Origin: Adiantum capillus-veneris
Taxonomy: Eukaryota > Streptophyta > Polypodiopsida > Polypodiales > Pteridaceae
Reading direction: 5' to 3'
Length of the DNA: 64,000 nt
NCBI GenBank assembly: GCA_014529385.2
Contig: CM043971.1
Coordinates: 53,539,209-53,603,208, forward strand
Shown: positions 33,060 through 44,286 of the stretch, one piece after another
Numbering within the stretch: position 1 is the stretch's first letter
Layout of the letters: the number at the start of each line of letters is the position of its first letter
Notes under the pieces: generated by a model
Seen by the model: the letters and a program-made list of their open reading frames with translations, nothing else
Told to the model about the DNA's origin: nothing
Databases searched by the model: none
Position numbers and translations under genes: made by a program

Positions 33060-33830
33060 GCTTTAGCAAACTTACTCACTTATAAAGAGACTAGTGTTTT
33101 GGTTAAAGAGGAGGTGGTCCAAAGGAAAAAAGTAGAAACCCCTGCTATCTCAAATGCTTCACTGCTCAATTTTGATGTCTCTTATCAAAGAAGTCATGAT
33201 GCTGCTTCTGGTGGGGTTCTTATTTATGATGCGCAGGGAAATCTTGTAAGGAAGCAAGGGTTAAAACTCAATGCAAAGAGTAATAATGAAGCGGAGTATA
33301 TGGCTCTTGAAGGTGGGTTACACATTTGTCTACAATTGGGAATCAAACGTTTGCAAATCAAAGGTGATGCGTTGTTAGTGGTAAAGCGGGTGTTGGGAGT
33401 ATGGAAGAATAAGAATCCTAGACTGAAGAATCTATGCTTCAAAGTGAAATTGCTACTCAAAAAGTTTGAGGCATGGAGCTTGCAACATGTCGAAAGGACT
33501 CAAAATGAAGAAGCGCATGAGGTCACGCAAGCAATGATTACTTGTGTGTTTGTGTTGAAAGCGGATGCGACCGGTCTCTTGCCTGAAGATTTTCCTTCAT
33601 CTAAAAAGTATGCTTTTATGAGAAGAGCAAGGAAGTACAAAATGATCGGTGATATGCTTTCCATGAAAGGAAGTGATCTGGTGTTGCGTCATGTGCCTTG
33701 GAAGGAGGAGATTTACAAAATTTTAGAAGAAAACCATGAAGAGTCTTGCGGAGGTCATTTTGCTATGAAGATTATGCTTCACAAGATCTTGCAAGAAGGC
33801 TATGTTTGGCCTAGTATGAGTTAGGATCGA
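33060..33830 (+). pseudogene. Ty3 RNase H plus zinc-finger fragment inside the antisense LINE
   Basis: A clean 241-codon frame (33099-33824) encodes an RNase H of the type used as additional RNase H in plant Tat/Ogre-like Ty3 elements: FDVSYQ, GGVLIYDAQGNLV, KSNNEAEYMALEGGL and IKGDALLVVKRV. It is followed by a linker and an HHCC-type finger start (NHEESCGGHFAMK, EGYVWPSM). It lacks RT and integrase, and no LTR ends are visible at either junction. The intact frame in an otherwise ruined neighbourhood is notable. Its H2C2 linker is related in layout to those in the 17-kb element. Confidence 0.7.
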
Positions 33831-34263
33831 TGCAAGTCCTCCCGCAAATGCCCACTACTCGAATTCTCTGAAAACAAGACTCTACAACATGTGGAGCCTC
33901 TACTGAGACTCTGTGTAGTCAACCCTTGCCCTGTATCTCAAATAACATGGAGGGTATAGTTTATGAGAAAGCTTGAACTATGATAAGAACCTCCAATCAC
34001 ATAAAGTCCCCCTTCCATCTGGGAGTTTTTGTCTCTAGAGGTGTGAGCAACTCAGCACATATTACCTCTGTGATGTCCTGACACATTCTCTACACCCCCC
34101 TCACACCTTGCAGTTGGATGCTCTGTAACTCCTTTGGAAAACCTAAGAATTGAAGCCAATCACCTAGATAAACTGGAAGCAATCCTCTAACACCCCTTCC
34201 TTCTCTGGAAGCAATCCTCTAACAATAAACTTCCCAAGAAGGGCTCTACTCTGCTATGTTGGT

Positions 34264-34700
34264 CTATGATTCCCAACCCCCCCCCCCCCCCCCCCCCTTT
34301 GAGAACAAGGTAGAATGATGACCTGCCATGCCGAATTGTCCCAAGTTATCTAAGTGTTGCACCCTCAGCAAAGAATGTTCATGATCAACCTCTCTACCTT
34401 GCTGATGCAAGAGCTCAAGAATACCCAACAAGGTGTAATGTACCACATAGTAGCGAACAACACCTGGTGGCCACTACAACTCTGCCTACCAAAGAGAATT
34501 GTGCAAAACTCCAATGTAGCAACTTCCTCCTAATGGACAAGACGGGGAGAGAAATTTTCTGCTCAGGAGACAAGTCCATGCCAACATGACATCCCAAGTA
34601 GCAAATTGCAATCCCTGGGGGAATCGAGCCAAAACACTCACAAGGAAGCCAATTAGACGTAGGAGCACTGCCAACCTAGAAAGCCATTGTCTTCCTCCAG
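34264..34700 (-). pseudogene. LINE RT thumb/connection region, fragmented
   Basis: Three overlapping minus-strand frames carry pieces typical of the region between RT and zf-RVT in plant LINEs (for example MLAWTCLLSRKF and a Leu-rich stretch). A run of about 21 C (plus strand, 34277-34297) lies inside and has probably expanded after the element died. Confidence 0.4.
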
Positions 34701-35082
34701 TTGATCAGTGCGCTTGATGCACAACAAAACATCTCTAGAGCCTGCTCACACCTATGTTGGTTGGCCTCCTAGCCCTCCAAGTACAAAGTTGAGCTGTATG
34801 CAAACTCAACATCCAGTAACTCATCACCCTGAATAGGGATCGCTAAGCCATGTAAACCAACCTATTGTGAAACCAAGAATCTGCTCATTGCCTCACCATT
34901 AGAAAAAAAAAGAGGAAGGGGGCTAGAGGGCAGCCCTATCGGAGTAAGCATGTGAGCATTAATTGATCTCCTCTAGCTCTTGCCAAAAGCTCCTGACTAT
35001 GTGCACGTTTGTAGAGAGCTGACACACCTCTAATCCAAGCATTTGAGAATCCCAGCTTACATAGAGTACCCTCCAAGAAGTC

Positions 35083-35484
35083 CTAGTCAACTCTGTTGTA
35101 GGCCTTCTCAAAATTGAGAAGAAATATCACCAGACCCTCACCTTGGAGGCACGCGAGGGCAGAAGCCTCCCAAAAAGTGAAGATGATGTCAAGGATACTG
35201 TGATCCTTGACAAAACCGATTTGGGTCCCATGTATAATGCTCTCTAGAAGTGGTTGAATCCTGAAACTCATAGCCTTGGCTAGAATTTTGTAGGTTGATT
35301 TGAGGATGGTGATGGGCCGCCGCTGTCGAATCTCATCCAAGGAGCCTCCCTCCTTAGGAATGAGGTAGATCAAGCCCTCACTCATGCTGCCATGCATCTC
35401 TTCTGTGTGAAAGATGTATTGAAAATCGTTGCAAAGGTCTGTGCCTAGCAAGTCCCAGTACTCCAAGAAAAAACTAGGAGTCAA
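35083..35484 (-). pseudogene. LINE reverse transcriptase fragment
   Basis: The minus-strand translation includes LIYLIPKEGG, RQRRPITILKSTYKILAKAM, GTQIGFVKDHSILDII and LLNFEKAYNRVD. These are the fingers, the IxxxQxGFxxxRS-type region and motif A of plant LINE RTs. In motif A both aspartates expected in FxDxxKAYD are replaced by Asn, so the enzyme is dead. The palm YADD region downstream is not recognisable. Confidence 0.75.
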
Positions 35485-35520
35485 ACCATGCTCACTGGGA
35501 GAACTAACTCAAGGAAGTGC

Positions 35521-35642
35521 TTTGAGGGCCGCATGGAGCTCCTCTAGCTGGAGAGGTAGCTCAAGCCTTTGACACATCTCCTTTGAGGGCCGCATAGAGC
35601 TCCTCTAGCTGGAAAGGCAGCTCAAGCCTTTGACACATCTCC
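35521..35642. repeat. 61-bp tandem duplication
   Basis: TTTGAGGGCCGCATGGAGCT at 35521 recurs at 35582, and the two 61-bp copies differ by only a few bases. It lies within the antisense LINE RT region. Confidence 0.85.
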
Positions 35643-36252
35643 TCAGTCATAAGACAAGTCATTTGTGTCCAAACCTGCTCTCTGCATGCATCTCGACGAT
35701 GTGACTAAGGCCCTGCTGACACCAGGTCATGGTAAAAGTCAGTAGCAGTTGCATGCATATCCTCTAGCTCTAAAACAACTGACTCTCGTCAGGTGTCCTC
35801 AACTAGCTGACCCTTGTGTGCGCATGACGGGGTCCCACTACCTCAAAGAACAACCCAATCACTCTGTCGCCCACTTGGGTCCACTAAGATGCCTATCAAT
35901 GGAAAGAAAACTCATGATGTCTCTCCTCTATGTTGGAAAGTTCCTATTTGATCCTACTGCAACTACTCCTCCAACCAAGGAATGTATAAGTTTTGCTCTT
36001 GCATCCTTTGCAAGGAAGCAACACCCCAACAGAGATGCTGCTCCTCCTCCCTTGTTGTAGCCAAGTGTGCCTTAGACTCCTAAAGAAACAAATGACTAAT
36101 CTGAGCAAGTCCAAAGGCCACTCTGTTAGCAAGAGATTCCTGCATGTCCAAGACCTCTATCCAAAGAGCCACCACTTGCTCTTTGAGCTCTAAGTCCAAC
36201 AAGATCCTCTCAGGGATGTGTAGCATCGTGCTCCCCCTCCTCTATCTATCTG

Positions 36253-36990
36253 TCACAGACTGAGGATCACTGGTGCATGGTCCAAAAAATATGTCCCAAC
36301 CAAGATGCAAACTGACCCACCTAAGTCACAGATGTGGTCACTAGTGTAGAAACGATCTATCTGAGATAGATTCACTCCTCCCACTCTGCGGTCCAAGCAA
36401 GAGAAGGTCAAGTTGTTTGGGGGCCTCACAAAGCAAAAGTGCTCCCAAATATTTGAAATCCTCAAAGTCATACATAGCCTCTCCCAGGCGTCCAACTCAA
36501 CTCCGTGCAAGTAGCATCGCTACCTCCAATCCTGTCAGAGGGGTCCTCCAACATGTTGAAGACATGATTTGCATGTGGTAGAGACTCTACAATGTGAGAC
36601 CAAAACTTTGTACGTGCACTTACCACATTGGGTGCATAGATGTTTAGGAAGCCCAAGAGGCATCCATGAACCTGCATAGTAATCCATTCAGTCATGCCAG
36701 GCAGAATAATACCTTTTCCCACAATGGCCTACTGCCAAGAGTCCACAAAAGTCATACATACCCCTCCCTAGATACCACCAGGTCCAAATGTAGCTGATTA
36801 GAATGTCTCAAATTGCCCATGCAAAAGCTGACCACATCGTCTAATGTGCCTCTCACAATGATGATGCTCGTACAGCATAATAATATCAATATCTCCGCCC
36901 ACAAGTCATCGTTGAAGCTCCTGATGCAATCAACTCCGCTGGCACTGAATTGGGGCCCACCTAATCCCTGCACATTCTATGAGAAAATTC
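36253..36990 (-). pseudogene. LINE endonuclease fragment (APE-type)
   Basis: Minus-strand pieces in order: MQGLGGP (endonuclease N-terminus), LGFLNIYAPN followed by TKFWSHIVESLP, and near the end SQIDRFYTSD and FLDHAPVILSL. The last is the SDHxPV-type motif with Ser changed to Leu. Frameshifts separate the three pieces. Confidence 0.65.
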
Positions 36991-37184
36991 TCATGGGGAA
37001 TGAGAGAGAACTGATGTTGTAGCAGTAGCTAACCATGTTATCTTCAAGACTGGCTTGGATGGGAAGTAATCCGCATACGAGCATCCCCAAGATAGGCGTG
37101 ATTGCAAAGACTGTCTATCCCAAGCCCAAGAAGAGTGTGTCATGTGTAGGACAACCTCCTCTTTCCAAGAGTCCTTCTGTATGT

Positions 37185-37990
37185 GTACATAGCATGGTGG
37201 GCTCTGTGTGTCATCAAAGAAGTGTACCACAATGTGTCTACATCATGCCGATTCTCGAGGTGTCACTAATAGGTTCACCATCAGACGAGCTACTTGGCAC
37301 AAATTGTACTACATTTATGGCCGTTTTTCCTTTGTTTGTTGGATTTCTATGATAGTCATCAGGAAAATGTTCACCCTTTAGACCGCATTGCATGCAATCT
37401 GCTTCAACTAGTCTAGCATTCTTATATGGCTATGGACAATCATTTTTTCAATGGTCGTTTGAACCACAATCATGGCAGTTTCTTGTTCTTGGCCTAGACA
37501 TTGAATTCAGCATGGCTGGTCTAGCTCCCTGGTTTGCAATAAAGTAAAATAGTGATGCCTCGGAGGTGCCTGATAAACTTGTTTTACCATGGCAAGAGTT
37601 GGCTGAGTGTACCACTCATCCTCTACTCCCAAGTTTGGTGTAACTAGTACTAGAGCCTGCTCACCCACTTGCCCTTCAAGAAGCATGTATTTAATCCGCA
37701 TAGCATTATTTCCTGGTAGAGGTGGTTGCGGACCTAATACAGATTGTGGTCTCTCCATATCCATATGTGATTTTTGGATCAGTGCCATGTTAGGTGGATA
37801 CCTATACATCAATTGTCCCTGTTGTCACATCAATACATACTAGACATTTTTGTCATATTTAGGCTTGTAGTAGCACATGTTTGTTTCATGGTTTGTCCAT
37901 TTTTTTCTCAATGACACACCATTTTGATGGTCTGGGTTGTCCCATAGGTTTCCCTTGTGGACCCAAACAAGATATCCATGTGAAAAAAGT
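37185..37990 (-). pseudogene. Antisense Ty3 gag remnant related to the 17-kb element
   Basis: The minus strand encodes a KKWTNHETNMCYY stretch and RPQSVLGPQPPLPG with GEQALVLV, closely matching TNHPTEECYY, RPQPVLGQQPPLPG and EEQALVPV in the intact Gag. Two zinc-knuckle relics follow (CHDCGSNDH…, CMQCGLKGEHF…). The first has canonical CX2CX4HX4C spacing, unlike the intact element. Stops inside the knuckles and frame changes make it a pseudogene. Confidence 0.75.
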
Positions 37991-37999
37991 TGAGTTTCA

Positions 38000-38690
38000 A
38001 GTTTGAGAAAAAAATGCCTTTATTATGTACAGGACAGAATCTACACTTTTATGGGAGTTTGATGGCAATCAAGTCTTATACTAGCTAATGCAAACACTTT
38101 TAACCAATAAAACTCACTTTGCATGCATCCATCACTGGGAGATAATAAGCTGATTTTTTGTCAAACTTTAAAAAATTTCTTGAAAATGTTTAACTTACGC
38201 GTAGGTTGCTATAGCCTTTCCAAGATCAATGATGACTAGAAATGCTATTATGAAGCATTGAACTCACCTTATGATTCCCGTACCTAAAAACTATGAAATT
38301 TTTGCAAGCAACCTCAGTGATGTCAATTCAGATTATGAGATGGATCAAAAACCTTCCTCAATTCCTACTTACCCGACTTCTAATCACATCAGTCAAAAGA
38401 TAGTGAAAAGTGTCCACCAACACTAGTTTTTCTTTGTTTTAGCTTGAAACGTGTATCAATACTCAGACTCTAAAATAGTCTAAGCTATCAACCACTGTAA
38501 GATGACGTAATCTAAGCCTAAAGGTTCTCAACAAGTACAACTACTCCCAAGACACCTCTACACAAGTGAAGTAGACACTCCTCACCCGTGCGGTTTCTAA
38601 AGTTTGTTTTGGTACTCCACGCAAACCTAGAGAAAGTTTTTGGACAAAACTATAGAGCGCTAAGGTTTTTTCCTAGTTTAGGTCTCTTCA
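38000..38690 (-). other. Relic leader of the antisense Ty3 element
   Basis: Between the primer-site relic and the gag remnant no frame is open. A 16-bp near-palindrome (38192-38207, AACTTACG/CGTAGGTT, one mismatch) sits about 510 bp from the primer site. In the intact element the first palindrome is about 540 bp from the primer site and also centred on TACGCGTA. The match is suggestive only. Confidence 0.4.
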
Positions 38691-38708
38691 TCCCTGGAAA
38701 TGGTGCCA
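38691..38708 (-). other. Relic tRNA-Asp primer-binding site
   Basis: On the minus strand TGGCACCATTTCCAGGGA aligns with the intact site TGGCGCCGCTGCCGGGGA (13 of 18). The flanking text also aligns (CATTTTGG… and GAAGAGACCTAAACTAGG against GAGAGCCCTAAGTAGG). This fixes the adjacent LTR end at 38712. Confidence 0.65.
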
Positions 38709-38711
38709 AAA

Positions 38712-38990
38712 TGTGGGGCTCCTTGAATGCCAAGCCTTGTTATCTTATTTTAGTGACAGTGAGAACCATGAACATAAATGTCATATTGTGGGACGAAGTT
38801 GACTTGACTAGGGCATGGAGGCTATGACAGGTTTTCAATATCTCCAAAAACACACAATCCTTATCTAACTCTAGTATAAACTCTACTACATGTCAAGCAA
38901 CAGAAGCTAACTACGACACCACAAGCAGGTCTCATCAGTTCACTAAGAAAACAAAGTCCAAATGAGACAAAACTGTTACCATATACTTGT
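38712..38990 (-). repeat. LTR relic of the antisense Ty3 element (copy 1)
   Basis: The sequence upstream (minus strand) of the primer-site relic. About 115 bp (38712-38826) recurs at 43875-43990 in the same orientation at roughly 80% identity by eye, as expected for two LTR copies. The far end is cut off or obscured by the copia element starting near 39.0 kb. Confidence 0.5.
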
Positions 38991-38998
38991 GGTAGTGA

Positions 38999-39201
38999 TG
39001 TGACTGAACACACTAGGACCACCTGGGCATTTTTCCCTCTTTAGGAGGTTTTTTCCCCCGTGCATTGTATATACGCCCATTCATTCTAGAGCTATCTATC
39101 TTTCCATTTGCACACTAAGTAACACATTCTCAATTGCGTGCCTTGATATTCCTTCGTCTTCTCCAAGCTGTGTGTGTTTCTCTGCAACCCTAATTCCAAC
39201 A
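38999..39201 (+). repeat. Partial or short 5' LTR of a Ty1/copia element
   Basis: It ends in CCAACA immediately before the initiator-Met primer site and contains a TATATAC motif near 39068. The start is a guess (TGTGAC near 38999) because no second LTR lies in the window. Confidence 0.5.
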
Positions 39202-39202
39202 A

Positions 39203-39213
39203 TGGTATCAGAG
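39203..39213 (+). other. Primer-binding site (initiator tRNA-Met)
   Basis: TGGTATCAGAG, the standard plant copia primer site, one base after the LTR end. Confidence 0.85.
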
Positions 39214-39526
39214 TAGGTTGCATCCTCCTGGGCTTAGCCGCCAGCAGCTCCAGCACACGCCTACTCACTTTCTCTGATTTTAGTGAGCTTTGGCAAGCAT
39301 TCACAGGTCGACAAATTTTTTATTCGAGCTCATTTCGGCCTTCATTTTTACTACAAGTAGGTCTGCACACGCAATTTTGTCATTTAGTGCAAAATTTTTG
39401 TCATTTCCGTTTTCTGCATAACAAGTTTCATACAGTCTACTGCGGGTTGTGCTATATAGCTTGTATCGATCTCACTCAGTGTCTCCTCATTTTGGGCAAT
39501 TTTCACATCAGGTGCAGACATTTTCC

Positions 39527-40459
39527 ATGGCTGACAACAACACGGATTTGTTTAAGATGTTTACTGCTGAGGACAGGCTAGATAGGGACAATTACCCTAT
39601 AAGGGCTTAGATGTTTAAACATGTTCTTGTGTCAAAGGACGTTTGGAATATTGTGCAGGGCATTGATGTACGTCCTGGTTTTGAGGATGTAGGCGATATT
39701 GAGGATATTGTAGTTCTTGCTGCAAGAATTGCTATTGTTAGAGTTGTTTTTCCTGTGGCAGAACCAGCTTGTTGGGATGTAAAGGATGCACACACTCATG
39801 TGTTGATTATGTTGTCTGTAAAGCACACCATTACTCCTCACATTCGTTCAGTGAAATCTGCAAAACAGGCTTGGGATATTCTAGCAAGTCTTTATGCAAG
39901 CCGCAATGAGGCTAAAATTGCTTTGCTGCGTAAAGAGATGGAATCAAAGATTATGCATGAGGAAGATGATATGGATACTTTCCTTGCTGGTGTCAAGGAT
40001 ATAAATGAGCAACTTATTTTTGCAGGTGAAGTCATTTCAGACAGTTTCCTTGTGCAGACTATTCTTGATGCCTTATCAGATTCATACCATACTTTTGCTA
40101 GTACTTGGAGACTAATGACCCAAGGAAATCATGAAGTTGTCAAGTTTGATGCATTATGCACATTGCTATTGCAAGAGTCACTTTCCAAAAAAAATAGGAC
40201 TAGGCAATGTGTAGTTGAATAGGCTTTTATTGCTTCTCAAAGAAAGGGTGGTAAAAACAACACAGCCACTTCTTATGGTTCTGCTACGAGTGGCAAAACT
40301 TCTATTCCTACTGCTTCTGCTGGCAGCAATTTGTTTGGAAATTTTGGTGATAAGGGCAAAAATAAGATGTGTTGCCATTATTGTAAAGCTAAAGATCACT
40401 TGATCAAGCAGTGTCCTAAGTTGAAGGCCAAAGAGGCTAAGAAGAAAGAGGGGTTTTAG
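39527..40459 (+). pseudogene. gag: Copia Gag (UBN2-type) with CCHC knuckle, broken
   Basis: ATG 39527 starts a typical copia Gag (MADNNTDLFKMFTAEDRLD). TAG at 39608-39610 interrupts it, then an open frame of about 200 codons carries the UBN2-like helical domain (SAKQAWDILASLYASRNEAK, LLRKEMESKIM, ILDALSDSYHTFAS). A second TAG occurs at 40220-40222. The same frame continues with a Gly/Ser-rich linker and a canonical zinc knuckle, CHYCKAKDHLIKQC. It stops at about 40457, and a frameshift leads to the protease. Confidence 0.8.
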
Positions 40460-42030
40460 TATAGAGTGCACATACAATCCTGTTGTTCATGATGCATGCA
40501 TGTCAGTTGCTGCAGATTCACATGTGTGGTATTTTGATAGTGGTGCTACAAAGCACATTACCTCACATCATGAATTGTTTACCTTTCTCGAGTTTGTCCC
40601 TCATGGGAATTCAGTCACTTGTGCCAACAATGCCTCTTATCCGGTTTAGGGAGTTGTAAAGATTGTGCTTACTGCTGCAAATGGAAATTCTTTCACACTT
40701 GTTGATGCACTTTATGTACCTAGGATCAAGAAGAATATTTTGTCTGTATTTGCACTTTCTAGACTTGGACTTATAGTCAAATTTGTGGATGACAGATGTA
40801 CAGTTCATGATCTCAGTTTTGGTGATGAAATTGTTGCATCTAGCCTTTTGTGCCGTGGGCTGTATAAGATTACTTTGTATGACAAGTGTGGACAAAATTT
40901 TGCAAATGCAGTTGCAGATTCAAGGGCTGTTTTAGATGCAAAACTGTGGCATGCAGGTTTTGGGCATCTGAATTTTGCCAATTTGCTGGGTTTGTAGAAA
41001 TCTTATATAGTTTCTTCGTTGCCGCCTCTTGAAGCACCTGTCAAACATGTTTGTGAAGGCTGTATTTTGGGTAAAATGAAGCATTCTAAGTTTCCAAAGG
41101 ATGGTTCAGTTTGGGCTTCATGCAGATTGCAGCTTGTGCATAGTGATCTTTATGGGGCCCTGCAAACTCCATCCTTGGGCAATTACCTGTACTTCATGAC
41201 TTTCATTAATGATTACTCGAGGCATGCATGGGTATTTCCGCTTAAAGCGATGTCTGAAGTTTTTATGTGCTTCAAACAATTTCTGGCTATGGCTGAAAAT
41301 GTATCAAAATGTACTATGGGCACCCTCCGTTCCGATCAAGGGGGGGAGTATATGTCTCATGAGTTTAATGCATTTCTGGGTAGTCGTGGGATAAAACACC
41401 AATGTACAATGCCTTATACGCCTCAGCGAAATGGTGTTACTGAGAGGAAAAGCATGTCACTTATGAAAATGGCACAATGTATGGTCAAAAGTCAAGCTTT
41501 ACCGCATTCTTTTTGGCTTGAGGCCATCATGTGTGCCAGTTATGTACTAAAAAGTTGTCCTACAAAAGCTTTGCAGTTTATTACTCCATATGAAGCATGG
41601 CATGATAGAAAGCCTTCTATTGAGCACATGCGTGTTTTTGGTTGTTTGGCATATGCTTTGGTGCTGGAAAAAATTGGATGATAAGGCTGTCAAATGTATT
41701 TTTGTTGGTTATAGTGCTGAAAGCAAAGGTTATAGGTTGTATCATCCACAAACAAAGTGTATTCTGGTTTCACGGGATGTAGTGTTTGTGGAAGATTCTA
41801 TTCAGCCCTTGCTGTCATGAACTAGAGGCAGTAATGTAAGCTCACAGGACATTTATGACACTTTGTTGCCTCTTTTCAGTGGTGGAAGTTCGAACGTAAA
41901 TTCCAATGAGGCAAATATACAGCCTATGGGGGTTTCCAAAAATGCTACAAATCAGCCTATTACTGATGCAGATGTACATGATGTACTTGATGAGGAAAAT
42001 TTACATTTTAATTCTTACCCAATTCTCATG
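40460..42030 (+). pseudogene. pol: Copia Pol: protease, GAG-pre-integrase, integrase; truncated before RT
   Basis: Protease WYFDSGATKHIT (near 40530) is intact. An in-frame TAG near 40648 and another at 40996-40998 break the frame. The GAG-pre-integrase motif (LWHAGFGHLNFANLL, then CEGCILGKMKHSKF) precedes the integrase core: LVHSDLYG, TLRSDQGGEY and PYTPQRNGVTERKS supply D, D and E. A frameshift near 41670 leads to VKCIFVGYSAESKGYRLYHP and VFVEDSIQP. Homology ends near 42030, before any RT (RVT_2) motif, so the 3' half, including the 3' LTR, is missing. Confidence 0.85.
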
Positions 42031-42049
42031 TGAAATTTATTTGATATAA

Positions 42050-42975
42050 ATTTAATTTTTAAGTTCTTTTAAATGTTTTCCTTTAAAGTGTGCCAATCGT
42101 GTGTTTCATGTCAATATCTTGATCCTTTAAAGAGTGCCAATCGTGTGTTTCATGTCGATATCTTGATCCTATTGTTGGGCCAAAAGTGTCGTTGTGAAAT
42201 GCTAAACTAGCTCTTGGTTTGCAAGTAGTCAATCAATTTGTCTTTGGCATAGGTCCTACTTTGGGCCAAAAGTGTCGTCATGCAATTTGTTAAAGCTACT
42301 TTGTTTTACAATGTGGTCACTCTTTTCACTTCGACATCAGTCCTACTTTGGAAAGGAAGTGTTGTTGTTAAACATTGTGGCTATGTTTGACTTATGGTTA
42401 GTTGTATTAGTCTTATTGTCAGCATCAGACATGTTATTGGGTTGGGAGTGTCATTGTACAAGCTAATAGGTTGTGTTCTATGTCTTGTGCATGACATATG
42501 TATACGTGCTTTAGGCTAGTTCAATGTTACTATTCGGTTGGATTTGTTGTTACTTTCAGCATTAGCTCTACTATTCGGTTGGATTTGTTGTTACTTTCAT
42601 TGAATCATGCCCTCCTTTTTAAGCTAGTTCAATGTTACTCTCAGCATCAACTTTAACATTGGGTTGGATTTGTTGTTACTTTCATTGAATGATGCCCTCC
42701 TTTTTAGGCTAGCTAGATGTTTGCTCTCAACATGAGCCCTATTACTAGCTAAAGGTGTTGTTAGCTTCATTGAATGATGCCTTGATTTTTAGGCTAGTTC
42801 AATGTTTGCTCTCAACATCAGTTTCATTGTTGGGTTGGAAGTGTCATTAGTTTCATTGAATGATGCCCTGATTTTTAGAAAAGTCCAATGTTTGCTTTTG
42901 GAATTTTCCTATTACTAGCCTTTAAAGTGTTGTTGGCTCCATTGAGTGATGGACTGTTTTTTAGCCTTTAATATA
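42050..42975 (+). repeat. Diverged minisatellite, ~80-100-bp units
   Basis: Units carry the blocks TTCATTGAATGATGCCCT, CTTTTTAGGCTAGTTCAATG, TTGCTCTCAACATCA and GGGTTGGA…GTTGTTA, repeated about nine times with increasing divergence toward the left (GGGCCAAAAGTGTCGTTG units near 42177 and 42262). It sits exactly where the copia element is cut off. Confidence 0.75.
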
Positions 42976-43874
42976 GAGATTTCAAGTCCAATTTATAATT
43001 TATAGAAATTAAAGTTTGTTGTTTAAAATTTTGAGTTATATATTTTTCTCAAAAATCATGAAACATGTTCTCACTGTAGCATAGATAAATCCTTTGGAAA
43101 CAAAGGAGTTGAAAAAAAAGATCAGGACTGTCATGTTCACGTATGTTTGTGCCCTATCCATGGATGAGATCACCTCCACATTGGAGAGAGACATGTAGAG
43201 AGTGCCTTTTTGACAACATAGTTGTAGTTGTTCATTCATACTTTGTAGCTCACAATGCAAAGGCTATTTATAGGATTATAGATAGTGTTGTTGTCAATAT
43301 GACACAATGTTTAAAAGACTTGGATGATGGTGCACCAAAACATGTGGATCTAGCAAAGCTACATCACTAGACTAATGTATGACGTGCGTAGACATCAATA
43401 TTCAAGAGAGCATGCAACATTGAAGTGCAAAATGTCCACAAACACAAGGCTAGGACCATATTTTATTAAGTAGCCACCACTCAAGATGCGGCAGTTTCAA
43501 GGTACAATGCACAAGTTAAGGTAGACCAAGAGCATTTATTGCACACCCGCTTCATGTCAAAGTGTGCCATTGGTGTTTAATTCATACCTAGTACATCATG
43601 CGTGGTAGAAGTCTTGGCAAAAGAAGCTACAAAGTTGTGCCAGAGTGCCATATCAAAGGCCTCAATTGGTTGCCACCTAAATTGTAATATGTAGTGAAGG
43701 AATTCCTAGGAGATGAAGTAGAGAAGTGTCACTCTTCTACTCTAGAGACGAGTGTGTACTTGTTTCATAGGGGCATTGTAAGATGCATATCACAAACACA
43801 CAAAGAGCCATGATCCCTCATCTTCTCTTGCTTCAGTGGAATGGATTTGGTCGACATGTTGGAGTGTGTCCTGC
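42976..43874. other. Unrecognised non-coding DNA
   Basis: No gene, LTR or repeat that I can identify. Short open frames near 43143-43370 have no family motif. Confidence 0.4.
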
Positions 43875-44286
43875 TATGGGGCTCCCCAAATTCCAAGCCT
43901 CACTATCTTATTGTAGTGATAGTGAGAACCACGAACATAAATACCATACCATGGGATGAAGTCAACTTGATGAGGGAGTGATGAGCTTGATAAGAAAGCA
44001 AGAGTATACATAGTGCTTCAATAATCAGCCATACCACTTATCATCCAAAATTTCTCCTTTAGGTTTTATAAAAAATGGCTTTCATACTTAGCCAAAGGTT
44101 CAGGGTTCAAAATGAGAAAATATTCTAACTCTCTGTACCTTGGGATTTCATTTGATACAATCTTGAAGCATTTAGACCCAGTCTTTCTGGCTTATAATCA
44201 CATAATGATTACAAATTAATTTTGGAATAAAATAATTACAAAGGCTTAGGGCTAAGGATGTCCAGAATGATCAAAAAAGTGAAAAT
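43875..44286 (-). repeat. LTR relic (copy 2), probable 3' LTR of an antisense Ty3 element
   Basis: 43875-43990 matches the LTR relic at 38712-38826 in the same orientation. On the minus strand it lies just downstream of a decayed copy of the extra retroelement gene, which is where the 3' LTR lies in the intact element. The outer boundary is uncertain. Confidence 0.45.

Larger units (their letters stand above)
32090..37000 (-). mobile_element. Decayed antisense LINE, second family
   Basis: Reading the minus strand from about 37000 to 32600 gives the endonuclease, RT, RT-thumb and zf-RVT zinc-binding regions in the correct LINE order. The motifs differ from those of the LINE at 26-31 kb, so this is another family. 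A sense Ty3 fragment interrupts it at about 33060-33830. Outer ends were not found. Confidence 0.65.

Noticed and set aside
43143-43370. Short frame between the minisatellite and the LTR relic
   Set aside because: It is 75 codons with no motif and no neighbours that would explain it.
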